A stretch of DNA of 64,000 nucleotides from contig NC_071347.1 in NCBI RefSeq assembly GCF_027744825.2, positions 18,029,001 to 18,093,000 on the forward strand, read 5' to 3'. This DNA comes from Synchiropus splendidus. Lineage: Eukaryota; Chordata; Actinopteri; Syngnathiformes; Callionymidae. The notes beneath the pieces are model-generated. The model had not been told where the DNA came from. It saw only the letters and a list, made by a program, of their open reading frames with translations, and did not search any database. Positions 11,601 to 22,990 of the stretch are shown here, piece by piece. Numbering within the stretch: position 1 is the stretch's first letter; each line of letters starts with the position of its first letter. Made by a program: the position numbers and the translations under genes.

Positions 11601-13965
11601 AATGTTAGTTGTGGAGTATCTAAACCACAGAGTCGCGCTTTTGATCACTGTCGTGAGCTCTGTCTCACTTAGCTTAGCTGATGTGGTGGTAATGTTTCCT
11701 TAGACCAACAAATCATGCCTTCTAATCTTCTTGGGGGAACTAGAGAAAGAACTTGAGATGGACTGGGTTGCATACACGACTTCTCAATCGTAAACAAGGT
11801 TATAAGACGACCTTAGACCGCTGCGTAGCTGTAGTTCGCGCAGCTGCACATCACCCAGTCCACTAGCTTAGTCCAGCTATTAGCCGCAGTATTCAGGTCA
11901 TGTAGTCCGACTGAGAGAAATTCAATTTCCTCTTCAGTAGTCGGACTATGCTGTTGACATGTATTTCAAAAGTCAATAATTCGGTTTTCTGAGCCGCCAT
12001 GTAATTGTAAGCGGCTGCATGACTAGAATGACTCCAAAAACAGGTCCAAAATATGAATGAGCCCAAACACAAGTCAGCGTCTGTCAAACTTTTTTTTTTT
12101 TTTATGTTTTATTGATTTTCCTCACTGGACCTTCGTGGTACAACCCAAAATGGTCACACTTAATGTGGTACCCCCTGGGTGGAGGTAATTACGCTTCTGT
12201 GATTTCGAGAAATAATGTGACAAATTTGCATGGTCGCAGCCCAGACGTTCGTCGTTCATTATAATGGTTAGCCGGGGTGATTTTGCAGCCGACGCAGTCG
12301 ATCATTACAGAGGCTCGACAAAGGAACCTTGAAGTGGAGGGAAGAGAAAAGCTACACCGGGCTGATATGTGATCTCAAGCCATGACAACCTCTGTTGGCA
12401 GAAGATGTATCATGATGCCTTTAATACCGGGGTTTTCTGTATTTTAGAACTGAGATATATCAGAGGAAATCTATCGTGTTTACATAAGTTTACCTGCTAC
12501 TGGAGCATTGCACTGTTGGAGCCTGTTTTATGCACAAGTTGACAAGAATAAGTGAGTGGCTCCGTTAAAAAAAGAAAAAAAACCTGCTTTCACATGCATC
12601 ATTCAGACACATGAATGTGATCGGAGAATTTTCCACTCACCTTCGACAAAGCGGGAAACCATCTGGGGACAGGTTTGGCTTGAAATGCAGCAGGAGACAA
12701 ACGGAAATGTTGCAGAGAGGAAGCACAACCTTCACGACACCAATTTATTCTGACATTTTTTTTTAATGAGTTGGAATAATCTTGTCATTTTCAAAGTGGA
12801 CCAATTCTATTTGGCTAGCTGGAACTCCAGTTTTTAAATGTAAAGAAGGTTTGCTAAGGCGAGAATCATTAACTTTAATTTGCCATTAAGCAAATTAGAA
12901 AATGTTCTTAGTTACTGTTGCCATTTTCCCTGCAATTGAAAAACCCCAGTGATTCCTCTTAATAATTCTGTTTGAGTGAGGTGAGGTTTATTTTGGACTG
13001 TCTGGAATTTTAATTCTCCCTCTCAGATCCGTGTTGGCCGATGTTTTTCCCCTAATTGTGGCTCTACGTCTGAGAGCAAGGCGAGACATTCCTGTTGCCA
13101 ATCCCCCCGGCTCACTGATGTGTTTGCTTTGTGTGTTTGTCTGCCTGCTTGAGTTTGCTGAAGCGTTGCTTTATTTGTATGTTCCAGCTTGACTAAAGCG
13201 CCACCACTCAATCTGGAAGTAATGCCGCATATTTCAGTGTTGCCACAGCTCCCAGATAGACGCCGCTTTCTCCTTATTACCTCCGTCAATAGGTGGTATA
13301 AGGTACACACCCTCTGTATGTTATGGATATGTGTTGGGTGGTTTGTTTCTACTGACGCTGTGTGTGTGAGAAAGATTAAACATTTTCTAGAAAATCTCAT
13401 TTCTGTCCAATACTCTGTTCCCGAGCAGTCGTCACCATCGCAACAACACAAGCACTGTGTGTCTGGCTGTGTGTGTGTGTGTGTGTGTGTGCTTGGTGGG
13501 AGCCTCTCAATTGAAGGTTGCTGCTTAAATAGCCTCTTGTATTTTATTTGGTCAGTTGTCCTGTTATTTTCTTGTGATTGGTTTGGTTTTTATGGTTCAT
13601 ATTAATTACATCTTGTCACCAAAAGGAGGACGTCTCTAGGAACTAGTAGAGTTTCCCCTCTTTGTTTTGCCATCACGGTACGTGGGAATTGGTCTGACTT
13701 ATCATTCATACTTGTGTTTCCACATCAAAATAATATATAGGAAAAAAAAAAACAGTAATAGTCCCTCTGTGGTTCACGGTGGCTTGTGTGTGTATGGGTT
13801 TTTCCATTTGGCACCAACAGAAAAGGAGACTAAGAGGCCAAATATGTCACTAATATTTCACCTGTAGTTTCAATGTTAAAAGCCTCTGTGGTCTTTATTC
13901 CCTCAAGGGGTTTGCTTTTTCTTTAATCTCCTTTGTGAGGCATCGATTCTGTTTATGGATTAAAT
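8659..13965. other. Long non-coding stretch
   Basis: No gene recognised with confidence. It contains a T-run at about 12090-12102, a (GT)n run at about 13469-13491, a pyrimidine-rich segment at 10980-11120 discussed as a possible minus-strand terminal exon, and unremarkable unique-looking DNA elsewhere. Frames of 119-142 codons on the minus strand (9678-10037, 13023-13451) show no recognisable domain. Confidence 0.45.
13469..13491. repeat. (GT)n microsatellite
   Basis: About eleven uninterrupted GT units. Confidence 0.9.
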
Positions 13966-14284
13966 CAGTGCTTCTCCATTATTTTCTGTTGCGCCCCACT
14001 CCCCCCACCCAGGAAGAGGTAAACTGCCCCCCGACTCTCTGTAAATAGTACCATTAAAAGTACACCGCTGCATAACATTGTATCCTTGTTAACATTAAAG
14101 AAAATAAAAAAGACAGTAATATAGATCAACTTACAATAAAGAATAACTATTTACATTGTTGTTGTCTGAAATTATATTTTAAAAAAATGAGTGGATGTGC
14201 AATTACACTTTATTCTAGTGCGGCAAAAAAGTATGTTCTGTTCTGTCGAGGGAGTTTCTTTCCAAACGGTCAAATAGGTTTTGT
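13966..14284. mobile_element. hAT-like element end, interrupted by a LINE
   Basis: Starts CAGTGCTTCTCCATTATT followed by TTGCGCCCCACTCCCC, the form of the terminal repeat of a widespread fish hAT-like family. The interior is AT-rich. The opposite terminal repeat was not found beyond the LINE insertion at 14285-14824, so the right limit is unknown. Confidence 0.5.
14272..14284. repeat. Target-site duplication of the 14.3 kb LINE (left)
   Basis: AAATAGGTTTTGT, identical to 14825-14837. Confidence 0.85.
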
Positions 14285-14824
14285 CTCCTTCATCTTCACC
14301 TTCTTCTGCCGCTTAACCGGGGTCGGGTCGTGGAGGCAGCAGTCGGAGCAAGGAAGCCCAACTTCCCGACCCGCACAAACCTCCTCCAGATCTTCCCGGG
14401 GGATCCCAAGGCGTTCCCAGGCCAGACCAAAGACAGAATCTCTCCAGCGAGTCCTGGCTCTTCCCCAGGGTCTCCTCCCGGTTGGACATGCCCGGAACAC
14501 CTCCCCAGGGAGGCGTCCAGGGGGCATCCGGATCAGATGCCCGAGCCACCTCAGCTGGTTCCTCTCGATGTGGAGGAGCAGCGGCTCCACCCCGAGCTCC
14601 TCCCAGATGACCGAACTCCTCACCCTACCTCTGAGGGTGCGCCCAGCCACCCTGCGGAGGAAACTCATCTCAGCCGCTTGTATCCGCGATCTCATCCTTT
14701 CGGTCATGACCCAAAGCTCGTGACCATAGGTGAGGGAGGGAACGTAGATCGATCGGTAAGTCCAGAGCTTCGTCTTGTGACTCAGCTCCCTCTTCACCAC
14801 GACGGTCCGATACAGAGAAAAGGG
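14285..14824 (-). mobile_element. 5'-truncated LINE 3' end, Rex3/RTE-like, with target duplication
   Basis: The minus frame reads SLTYGHELWVMTERMRSRIQ, EELGVEPLLLHIERNQLRWLGHL, MPPGRLPGEVFRACPTGRRP and ERLGIPREDLEEV, a C-terminal LINE segment very common in teleosts. It ends with the 3' tail CCGGTTAAGCGGCAGAAG and GATGAAG units. Exact 13-base duplications AAATAGGTTTTGT flank it at 14272-14284 and 14825-14837. The copy begins inside the C-terminal region, so it is a 5'-truncated, inactive insertion. The frame is nearly intact, suggesting modest age. The Rex3-like label is from memory of the tail and is less certain than the LINE call. Confidence 0.85.
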
Positions 14825-14837
14825 AAATAGGTTTTGT
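14825..14837. repeat. Target-site duplication of the 14.3 kb LINE (right)
   Basis: AAATAGGTTTTGT, identical to 14272-14284. Confidence 0.85.
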
Positions 14838-15547
14838 TTTAAATCAAATATTGAATCACAAAATCTCGGTTTTAATTCATTAATATAAACAAGTTGATGT
14901 GGAGATTTTTTTCTTCTTCTTTTGCGCTAATTACTGACGTGATGTGAGAGCTTTCGACTTGATTATGAAAATGAGAATGATCATAACTAATGCTGACTGT
15001 AATCAGAGTGTGTTCAGCGGCGGGTGTTGAGCACGCTCTGTTGCCATCACCCTCATCGCCGGTGTAATCTACCCCATAGTGTTGCTGCGCTCTTCACCGC
15101 CGTCGATAAGGCTAATCAGCCGTTACGCCAGTAACACCGCACGCGCGCACGTGCGTGTGTGCGTGAGCTCCGTGTGTCAACAGATGCCTGCTCGACTTGT
15201 TTCCTGTCTGTTCTGATGTCAGCAGCGTCGCGAGCGACACACACTCATGATCTGTTTGTAAAGGCGAGCAGACAAATGCATGAAAAATGGATGTTATCTG
15301 ACATATTCAAATGACGTCCTGCTCTGATAAACGCTGAGCTGAGTGCACGCTCTGCTGTGTCACACCTGATTTCCATTTGACCTTTCCACAAAGATAATCC
15401 TGTCATCAATTATGCAAAAATAATATAGAAAGTCTTGCACTGATTGAAGTTTGCCTTTTCCTAATAACTTTGCAATCATTTATGAGTGAATATGGTGATG
15501 ATAATTCCACACCTGAACCGACTGTAGATCTGTCTGTCTGTCTACTA
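14838..15547. other. Non-coding stretch, no gene recognised
   Basis: Contains a CpG-rich alternating purine-pyrimidine run near 15140-15166 (ACGCGCGCACGTGCGTGTGT) and (TCTG) units near 15528-15542. Otherwise featureless. Confidence 0.5.
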
Positions 15548-15722
15548 TGTACAATATATCCAGGTATTATTGTAGTATATTGGATGGATGGATAGATGGA
15601 TGACTGATTAAATGACAGGCGTTTTATTGACCTTACAGCCGAGACCAGCGTGATCTGTCCGTCCGTCCGTCCATCCATCCATCCATCCAATCTAGTACAA
15701 TAATACCTGAATATATTGTACA
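15548..15722. repeat. Palindromic repeat with inward-facing (GGAT)n / (ATCC)n arms
   Basis: The first 44 bases (TGTACAATATATCCAGG then TATTATTG and GGATGG units) are matched in reverse complement by 15679-15722 with about four differences. The 87-base centre carries further GATG and GTCC units. This could be a small palindromic MITE or a microsatellite copied in inverse orientation. Confidence 0.65.
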
Positions 15723-18317
15723 TTGTTGTGGGAGTTGTTTGATCACATGTGCTGTGGAAGCACTGTAATGGGCCCAACGGGGAAAAAGAAAAAGCAGGCA
15801 GTGACAAACCAAAGATGTTTGTCTGCATTGATACTGAAACATGGAACAGATAATGGAATTTTGGTGATGTTTCAAATGACCAACTTGATTCACTAAAGTC
15901 ATTTGAAGAGAAGGAGTCAAGTCTGAGCTCCTGTTCCTTTTGTGTGTCGCTGTTGTGTGACAGCGACTCGTGGATTATCATGGTCTACTGTGCCATTGAG
16001 CACATTGTGATCAACAGTATTTCAAATGCTAACAAAAGTATTGATCTATAGCAATGTTTTATCAATAATATCGACCCCCAATTTTTAGTTTTCAATACTA
16101 GATTTTTAACAATCTGTGGTAGTTTATAAAAAAAAAGATTAACTGTTCAGGTTTGCCAGATTCGATTCGGATATATAGCCTATTTTATCGCTCATTTCTG
16201 AGCTTATGTGAGTAGTTCCAATCGTACTCGTGTGCAACGTGAGTCATGTATAGCACAACACTTGTCACTGCTTGTGTGTAATGGAAATGATGATGGAGCT
16301 CGGTGGATGAAACTGTGCAACATGTGTTTATGCCGACACTTGGTCACAACATGCCAGGTCACCTGCAGAAAACACTGCAGTGTTACACCTGACAAATCAA
16401 GTGACAGACAGGCGCATTTTTCAGGTTCATGATTCAATAGATTTGTAAAAAACCATTCATGGTGGATGATTGGGAGATATGAGGAGATGAAAACAGCCAT
16501 AATGTATGATGATCTCAACCATTTGCAAACTGTTTGATCCTTACTCACAATGAAAGGCTTACAGGTGTCATGTTTCTGCTTCTACTCCAGGTGTGTGTGT
16601 GTGTGTGTGGTGAAACATTTCTTTCTCAGCAAACACATTCTCCTCCCACAACAGCTCTGCATTGGCATTATCCTCTCCTGCAAACACTATGATTTACAAG
16701 CGGACCGTCAAATTTCATCAAACTGCAGGAGGCCTCTTTTAACTTCCACCAGAGACTGTAGAGTGTGCGATAGCAAGTGTTCCAGGTTGTTGTCATGGGG
16801 GGTGAGAGGGGTTTGTTTTAGACTGGTAGGTGCGCTGCATGACTGAACACTGAGCCGCACGACGGCGTGGGCTATCTGTCTTCCGGCTCCACTCACAAGT
16901 AGAGATTACAAACACGGCGGGGCTTCAGAGAGACGGTGGACCACGAGCCCAATGACTTTAGCATCAATTATTTTGAGCAGCCAGTTTAGCAAGTGCGAGC
17001 CGAGGTGACACTGCGGGTCAGTAAATGATTTGCTCGGCCTCTTTTGATCCACGCCAGCAGTTGTGAGAATGGGCATTTAGCTCGGTCTGCGACCTTCATT
17101 TATCAGGTGGTGTGTTCGGGACACAGTCCACCCTGGCAGCAGAAGCAATGTGGGAACAGTCGATGATGGATTAACAAAGAAAGACACCAGGACTTGTTTG
17201 TTCCCCCCCCGAATCAAATTTGTCGCTTCCAAAGTCCACTTTCAGTTGGCAGAACTTTGTGACACTCCGGCGTGGTTTAACATGACGTTTGATTCCTAGT
17301 TTATTGCCAGCCTTTCTTTCCACGATCATACTCCATATCGTTTTTATCTGTCTTTTGCTTTCCTCCCTCCTTTCCATTATCTGCTGAAATTGTCTCCTTC
17401 ACAAACAATTAATCCATCTTCCTCCGCCAGGTGCGAGTTATCTATCGCGCTCCTTTCTCTGGCTTATCTGCATGCCGGTCCTTCCGTGCGCCGCCTTGGC
17501 TGTTAATTAATTCGCTCTCCTCTGAAGCTGTGTGGAATTTCAACTTAAATCTGTCGCTCCATAGGAGCCTCTCGTCTGAAGAGTGTTTCAACCTCATGCA
17601 CTCCGCTTTCATGTTGTAGTGAATGTAAAGTTATAAAAAAAAAAAATCTCATTGGAATTTGTAACGCGTATGTTCGGAACCTTCAGCTCCACAAGATTGA
17701 CCTGAGGCTGGACTATTTTTTTTATTTTTTGGCAATTTCAACCATGCTTTCTTTTGTGTTGATCGGTTAATTCACTGCGGTGATTCTGACTGAGCGGCGA
17801 GGATTCACTTCCTGTATTACGGCCGATACACTTTTCCTCATCCACTTGCGCCTGAAAGCCGCAGCCAACCTTCTCTGGTTTATGTTTCGGCAGCAGTGGC
17901 TGGGCTTCAAGCTAATTTTTCTCCCTTTTATCCCAGAGCCAACAGGAGGATTGTTGGGCCACTTCTCCAGACCTTTGGACAGCGGTTTCCCTCCTTTTTG
18001 TTTCATACGCGTTCAAGCGTTTTAAGAAACAGACTGTGCTGGAATTCCTCACTTCTTCAGGGAATAATAGCTAAACACTGTCCCTTTTTCAAGTGTAACT
18101 AAACCTTTACATGAAAAAAGTGTGTGAAAGTGTCACCACATAACATCCATGCGTTCATTTAATACCTTGTTGTACCTTATATATTGTTTCTATATGATGC
18201 TGTTGACTTGAGATTGTGTATTGTGAGTCGATCAATTTCTCCTGGAAAAACATAGGATTCAGGCATTCTGTTTTTCCCTGTAACTTGGTTTCCAAACTGT
18301 GAGTCGCTTTTTTTCCT
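15723..18317. other. Non-coding stretch, no gene recognised
   Basis: A short (GT)n at about 16589-16609 and A or T runs at 17633-17645 and 17715-17730. No coding domain seen. The 17.4-18.0 kb part is less AT-rich and more complex than its surroundings and could be conserved non-coding DNA, but this cannot be judged from one sequence. Confidence 0.45.
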
Positions 18318-18795
18318 TGCGGTCTGAACCCTACAATGGCTAATATAAGGATTTTTACAGGCTAAAAAGCATCATGCTGCCAAAATATTGTGCTTTGTCA
18401 CATCAAACTGTTGAAATCACAGGTGTTTTGACCATAAAGCGTTCAAAATGCGCTGTTTTCACGTGCGTCACGCCAGCTCCGCCAACAGAGTCAATCTCCT
18501 GGAGGACCTGAGAGGAGAAGCAGCAGCTGAGACCAGCTGTGGTGTCGGAACTTCGAAGTTCCGACACCACATCTGTTGAGCGTTTTAATGTCAAGGAGGT
18601 CATGATGCAAGTTCATGTTTCATGAGTCAGTCTCCATGTTGGAGCCCGTTTTCAAAACTTGTTTAGAAGTGATGCTCATGCATTTTTAAGCACCACTCAC
18701 CTTTCACGGCTTATGTATGAACATCTATTTTCCTTCTTAAATCGAGTGGGTGCGGCTCATATTCCGGCGCACCTCGTAGCCTGGAATTTATGGTA
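18318..18795 (-). mobile_element. Dispersed DNA-transposon-like repeat, copy A
   Basis: Aligns in inverse orientation with 41594-42042 over most of its length: shared words include AGGCTAAA(A/G)AGCATCATG, GCAGCAGCTGAGACC(A/G)GCTG, TGTGGTGTCGGAACTTC and CATGAGTCAGTCTCCATG. It ends CTGGAATTTATGGTA, matching the terminal repeat of copy B. Its other end is eroded. It has no transposase, so it is non-autonomous. An extra inverted segment creates a perfect palindrome at 18538-18571. Confidence 0.7.
18538..18571. repeat. Perfect 34-base palindrome
   Basis: Arms TGTGGTGTCGGAACTTC and its exact reverse complement with no loop. Only the left arm is present in the sister copy near 41.79 kb, so the right arm is a new inverted copy. 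Confidence 0.9.
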
Positions 18796-21700
18796 GTTAT
18801 TTTTTATCCTCTAGTCACATTAATAATGATCATTTTGCTGGAGCTGAGTGAGGAATGTTGCACATTTGTCTGACTTGTTTTCCAGTGATCTGTGGCTCCG
18901 CTACATGTTTCCACTGAGACTATTAACAGCTGATCAATATCTCCCAGAAAGACACATCAATCACACCATCCTTCTCCTTCCGTATTTACTGAGGGATCGA
19001 TAACAATGATCCTCCTTCATTTAGATCATCAGCAAAACACTTATCGAATTAATCTGTGCAATTATTGTTGTATTACTCTATCAGACTGACAGAGCTTCAG
19101 TCAATGATGAACTAGTTACTGGAATATTACTTGTGTGAAACCCTATGCCACCTGTATACAGTGATGTTTCAGTCGTGAACTGAAGTTCATGGCTACATAG
19201 GTGAAGGAAGGGTTTTAGAAAACTCGAATACATATATATATGTGTGTGTTATTTATTTAATAATTTGCTGTACATCTCGATCCGTCCATCTGTGACCTTA
19301 ACCTTCAAGAGAGCCATCTTCGTCCTCAGATGGATATTGAACCAGAATCACAAACTCTGTTGTATGAACAACGTCTCTGTCGGGTCACATGGTTTCGCTG
19401 TTTGACTAACTTACATGCAGAAATGCAGCAATAAGTCAGGGTGATTCCAGAACAAATGGCCCATTCAGTAGAACTGATTCATTACTCCATTAACCATATT
19501 GAATCTACTTACACATATTGCAAAGATATTTGTCATGGAAAAGTCCAACCAGCAGCAGAACCAGGTGCAAGTCATGTTCATCAAATTTACTAAAGAAAAA
19601 AAAAAAGAAATGGGAAAAACGGAATAAAATTCTGAATAAAATACACGTAATAAAACCATGTCTAAACAGCATAAAATATAATATATTTTATTTAAATTCA
19701 AAAGAAGATAGAAGTAAAGTGTGAACGAAAGTATCACCATAAAATGTTGTAATTCATTTTAAAAACTGCTCCAATGGGTGAACGGTTTTCACAGTTGTGG
19801 GGGACATCACTTTCTTTGTCATTTTTTCTTTTAAAGAACTTCTCCATTGTTGTTAACTGTCACGTATTTGCAGCTGTCGAGTCAATGCAGTGCCACACTA
19901 CTGCCACCATATGTGGGTCATGCATTAAAAACAGCATTTTGAGAGGCTGGAAACTTCTTTAATAGCTTCAGATTGGCATTAGACTCGATAGCTGTGCTGG
20001 GGAAGACTCTGCCTCAGTGTATCCTCCAACCACTGCTCATTGAAATGAAACAGTGATGTTCGCTGCGTGGAGAAACCACCAATCCACATCTTACTAAATG
20101 CCCAGTCTGACTCACCTCCTCCTGGCGGAGCTTCTTGGAACAAATAAACATGAAATAAAGGGTGAAACGCACCTTTCTTCATGGCCAGTTTTAGTTCCAC
20201 GCGAGCCTCATGAGGTGATTCAGGCACATGTAGATGAAATTTGAAGTAAGTGTTGTTTAAAGTAAACCAGTGCAGCCCATTATCAACCGTCCCTTTCATT
20301 TGAATTAGTGAATGACTTCCTCTTGTTTTCATGCTGATAATGAAATGGAGCAGTCGGACTCCATCCATTGTATTGCACACCTGACCTTTCGCCTCTACAG
20401 CATTACGCAACTGATCATTGACAATGTGAGAGTTGAATCATGTTTTGTGCTATTATAATCCATGAATACAGCGTGATGTGCCTTAGTATTATAGACTCAC
20501 ACCTCTGTGATGCTGTAGATCATATAAGCCTTCATTTATGAGCAGGTGATGACCTCCACGTTGTCTCTCTCAAGGTCAACCAACATTGGACTGCTGATGT
20601 TGAAGAAGTGCCACAGTATTCTTTAGATCTGACAGCGTATTTTGATTTAGAAGACGCAATAATTCTAATTTATTAACAATCCTCTGCTCATAAAACGCCA
20701 ACCGGGGATAAATCTGATTATTTTTTTGTAATAAGTTGAAACCAAACCTTTAAATCCTCCTGTTTGCCGGTGTTTCATTTCCCTGCTCAGTGGCGTGGAC
20801 GGCTCAGAAACGCTGCTTTTGTTTAATTCAGGCAGCATCACAGTTCATCGTTCACACAATGAACCACTTTCAATTGGATCTTAACCTTTCCCAGACTGTT
20901 GTCTCGCCTTTGGACCCGTGGCATTCTTCTCCGAGTCGGAGACTGTTGTTTTCAAGGGTGTGGATGAAAGCTTTTCACACTCCGTGCTGTCACTGTGATC
21001 GCTGGTACCAGAAGTGAAGCTGCTTGATGTTCTGCGTTGCATCATTTCCATTGATGTTTTGTGAATAAATCCTTACAGTGGCGTTTCTCTCTTATTTCTT
21101 GATTCTCTTAAACCTATGAATCAGTTGTTTGTGTGGTGCTGAGTAATGAGACGCACCCTAGACCAACTTTGCTGTGTGTTAGCATGGATTTGTCTTCACG
21201 TGTCGCTAAAAATATATATGAAAGTGGGAAGTACATCATCAGCTTTCAAGTGACTGTAAAACGTGTAGCGATTGTTCAGTTGGATTGTGATCTTTACGCT
21301 GGAAATTGTACCTGTCTCTCACCGGTTACAGCTAAGACTTAGTCTTGTATCCTCATTCAGGAACAAATGACAATAATATTTTTTATTTTTCATTTTTTCC
21401 ATGGGCTGATATTCTAAATATGAAGCCCTGGTCGCTCCGTGTGCTTCAGTCTCATGGATCCACTGAGCTGGAAGTCATGGGAGATCTATGGTGCAACTAG
21501 TCAATTCTTTCTTCTCTCTGAATATATTTTTCTGATAAAGAGATTATTCTATCAGACAGTGGCAGGGAGGGAGTGAGAACTGCGCTCGCACGTTCCCCAT
21601 TGGCACCTGTGAAGAAGGCTGCTGTTTCCAGGCCCCCCCTGTGTATTTTCTCATTGCGTATTCCCTGTGAGCCAGGCCTCCGTTATCGTATTCCTATGGT

Positions 21701-21929
21701 GTACGTCGGCATTTGACACGCAGGCACCAAAGACTCTGGCAGCATTGCTGATCGACTGCCTTTCACTGCAGTTCCCCCTCTGTCGCTGAGGGTCTTCATT
21801 TGTTTTCTGCCTTGTCTCGTATCTCTGATGGGCCGCAAACAGGTGATGAACCTGCGAGAATAGGAAGCCTGTCACTTACTTAGACCTTAATTTCATCTAA
21901 ATCTGGACACTCTGGAGTGTATCCAAGCT
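18796..21929. other. Non-coding stretch, no gene recognised
   Basis: AT-rich at 19200-19760. A 143-codon minus-strand frame at 19979-20410 is open but shows no domain, no homology I recognise and no splice context, so it is not called. Nothing else stands out. Confidence 0.45.
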
Positions 21930-22990
21930 TGACTCTGTCTCTCTGTGTGTGTTCTTGTACTTTGTGGTGAGTGAGGACATTTTTGCAAAGTGAGGACATT
22001 TTGGCCAGTCCTTCAAGTTGCACTCTGTGGGTTAAAACTACAAAATACCTATTATTGGGTTTTAGTTTGCTTCAGAGTAAAGTTTAAGTTGAGCCATTTC
22101 TTTTAGATCTGTGGTCCCCAACCGGGTCCGGTACTGGTCCGTGGATCAATTGGTGCCAGGCCGCAGAAGAAATAATCAATTATTTCCCTTTTGTGTATAA
22201 TCTGAGTCTGAAGGATCTTTTATTTACAAAAAAAAAAAAAAATTGAAAAATGACTAAATGGCTCAGCCAAAATTTAACCCACAAGCTGGAAAATAAGTAG
22301 GAAACAGTTGTTTCTTTGCGAAGGATAAAAGGCTCAGTGAAGAGACAGAAGAGTCTTCGACTTCCAAGAACGTTTTTTTTTTTTTTTTTTTTACAAACAA
22401 TACCAGGAGTCGTACTTGAAATATGGATTTATTGTGATCTACCATCACTCCCAGATTTAACTCCCATCGATTTAACAATATGGTGAAAATTTTCATGCAC
22501 TTTATGTTCAGTATTGTGGTGTCTCTCTATGCAATTTTGAAGGCATGTTTAAATGTTACCATAGCAACCAGAGTCAGAGAGCGTCTGGACACTGGTCGGG
22601 AGGAGGAGAGTTTTAGCGGGTACACAAACATGCATGGGCCTTATATGGCGGGGCAAAGTGTCAACTTCATACTCCACGGGCCACGCTCCACTTATCAAGT
22701 GTTGACCGATCCGCGATGATAAAAAAGTTGGGGACCACTGTTTTAGACGGTTAGTTTTTGGGGGAGAGGCTGGGGAAAGTGAGTCCAAACCTCAATTTGA
22801 GGATGAAGACTTTAAAATAACTGGGTCATTATAATTTTAAGGTTTCACATAGCTTCAGAGTCATGGTTGAGGTGAGCCATGTGTTTAGGATGGTCAGGTT
22901 TAGGGGGAGAGGCTGGGGAAAGGGTTACGTCAATGAGAAACCTCACAATGTCCCCACAGGGACGGCAATACAAACGTGTGTGTGTGTGGT
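21930..22990. repeat. Fish GTGAGGACATTTT / CACAATGTCCCCAC repeat with internal tandem duplication
   Basis: Left part GAGTGAGGACATTTTTGC and GTGAGGACATTTTGGCC; right part CCTCACAATGTCCCCACAGG followed by a GT run, the usual layout of a widespread fish intron repeat. The interior is duplicated: TTCAGAGT, TTGAGCCAT/GTGAGCCAT and GGGGGAGAGGCTGGGGAAAG (22760-22779 and 22903-22922) occur twice. A hAT-like element is inserted in the first unit. Confidence 0.65.
22109..22740. mobile_element. Non-autonomous hAT-like transposon, 632 bases
   Basis: Ends CTGTGGTCCCCAAC (left) and GTTGGGGACCACTG (right), inverted repeats differing at one base, followed inward by CCGG/CCGATCCGCG words typical of a fish hAT family. 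Flanked by 8-base duplications TTTTAGAT (22101-22108) and TTTTAGAC (22741-22748), the length hAT transposases make. There is no transposase frame; the interior carries A and T runs at 22228-22242 and 22374-22392. Confidence 0.85.

Noticed and set aside
19979..20410. 143-codon minus-strand open frame
   Set aside because: No domain, no signal peptide, no splice context and no sequence I recognise; frames this long are expected by chance in 64 kb.
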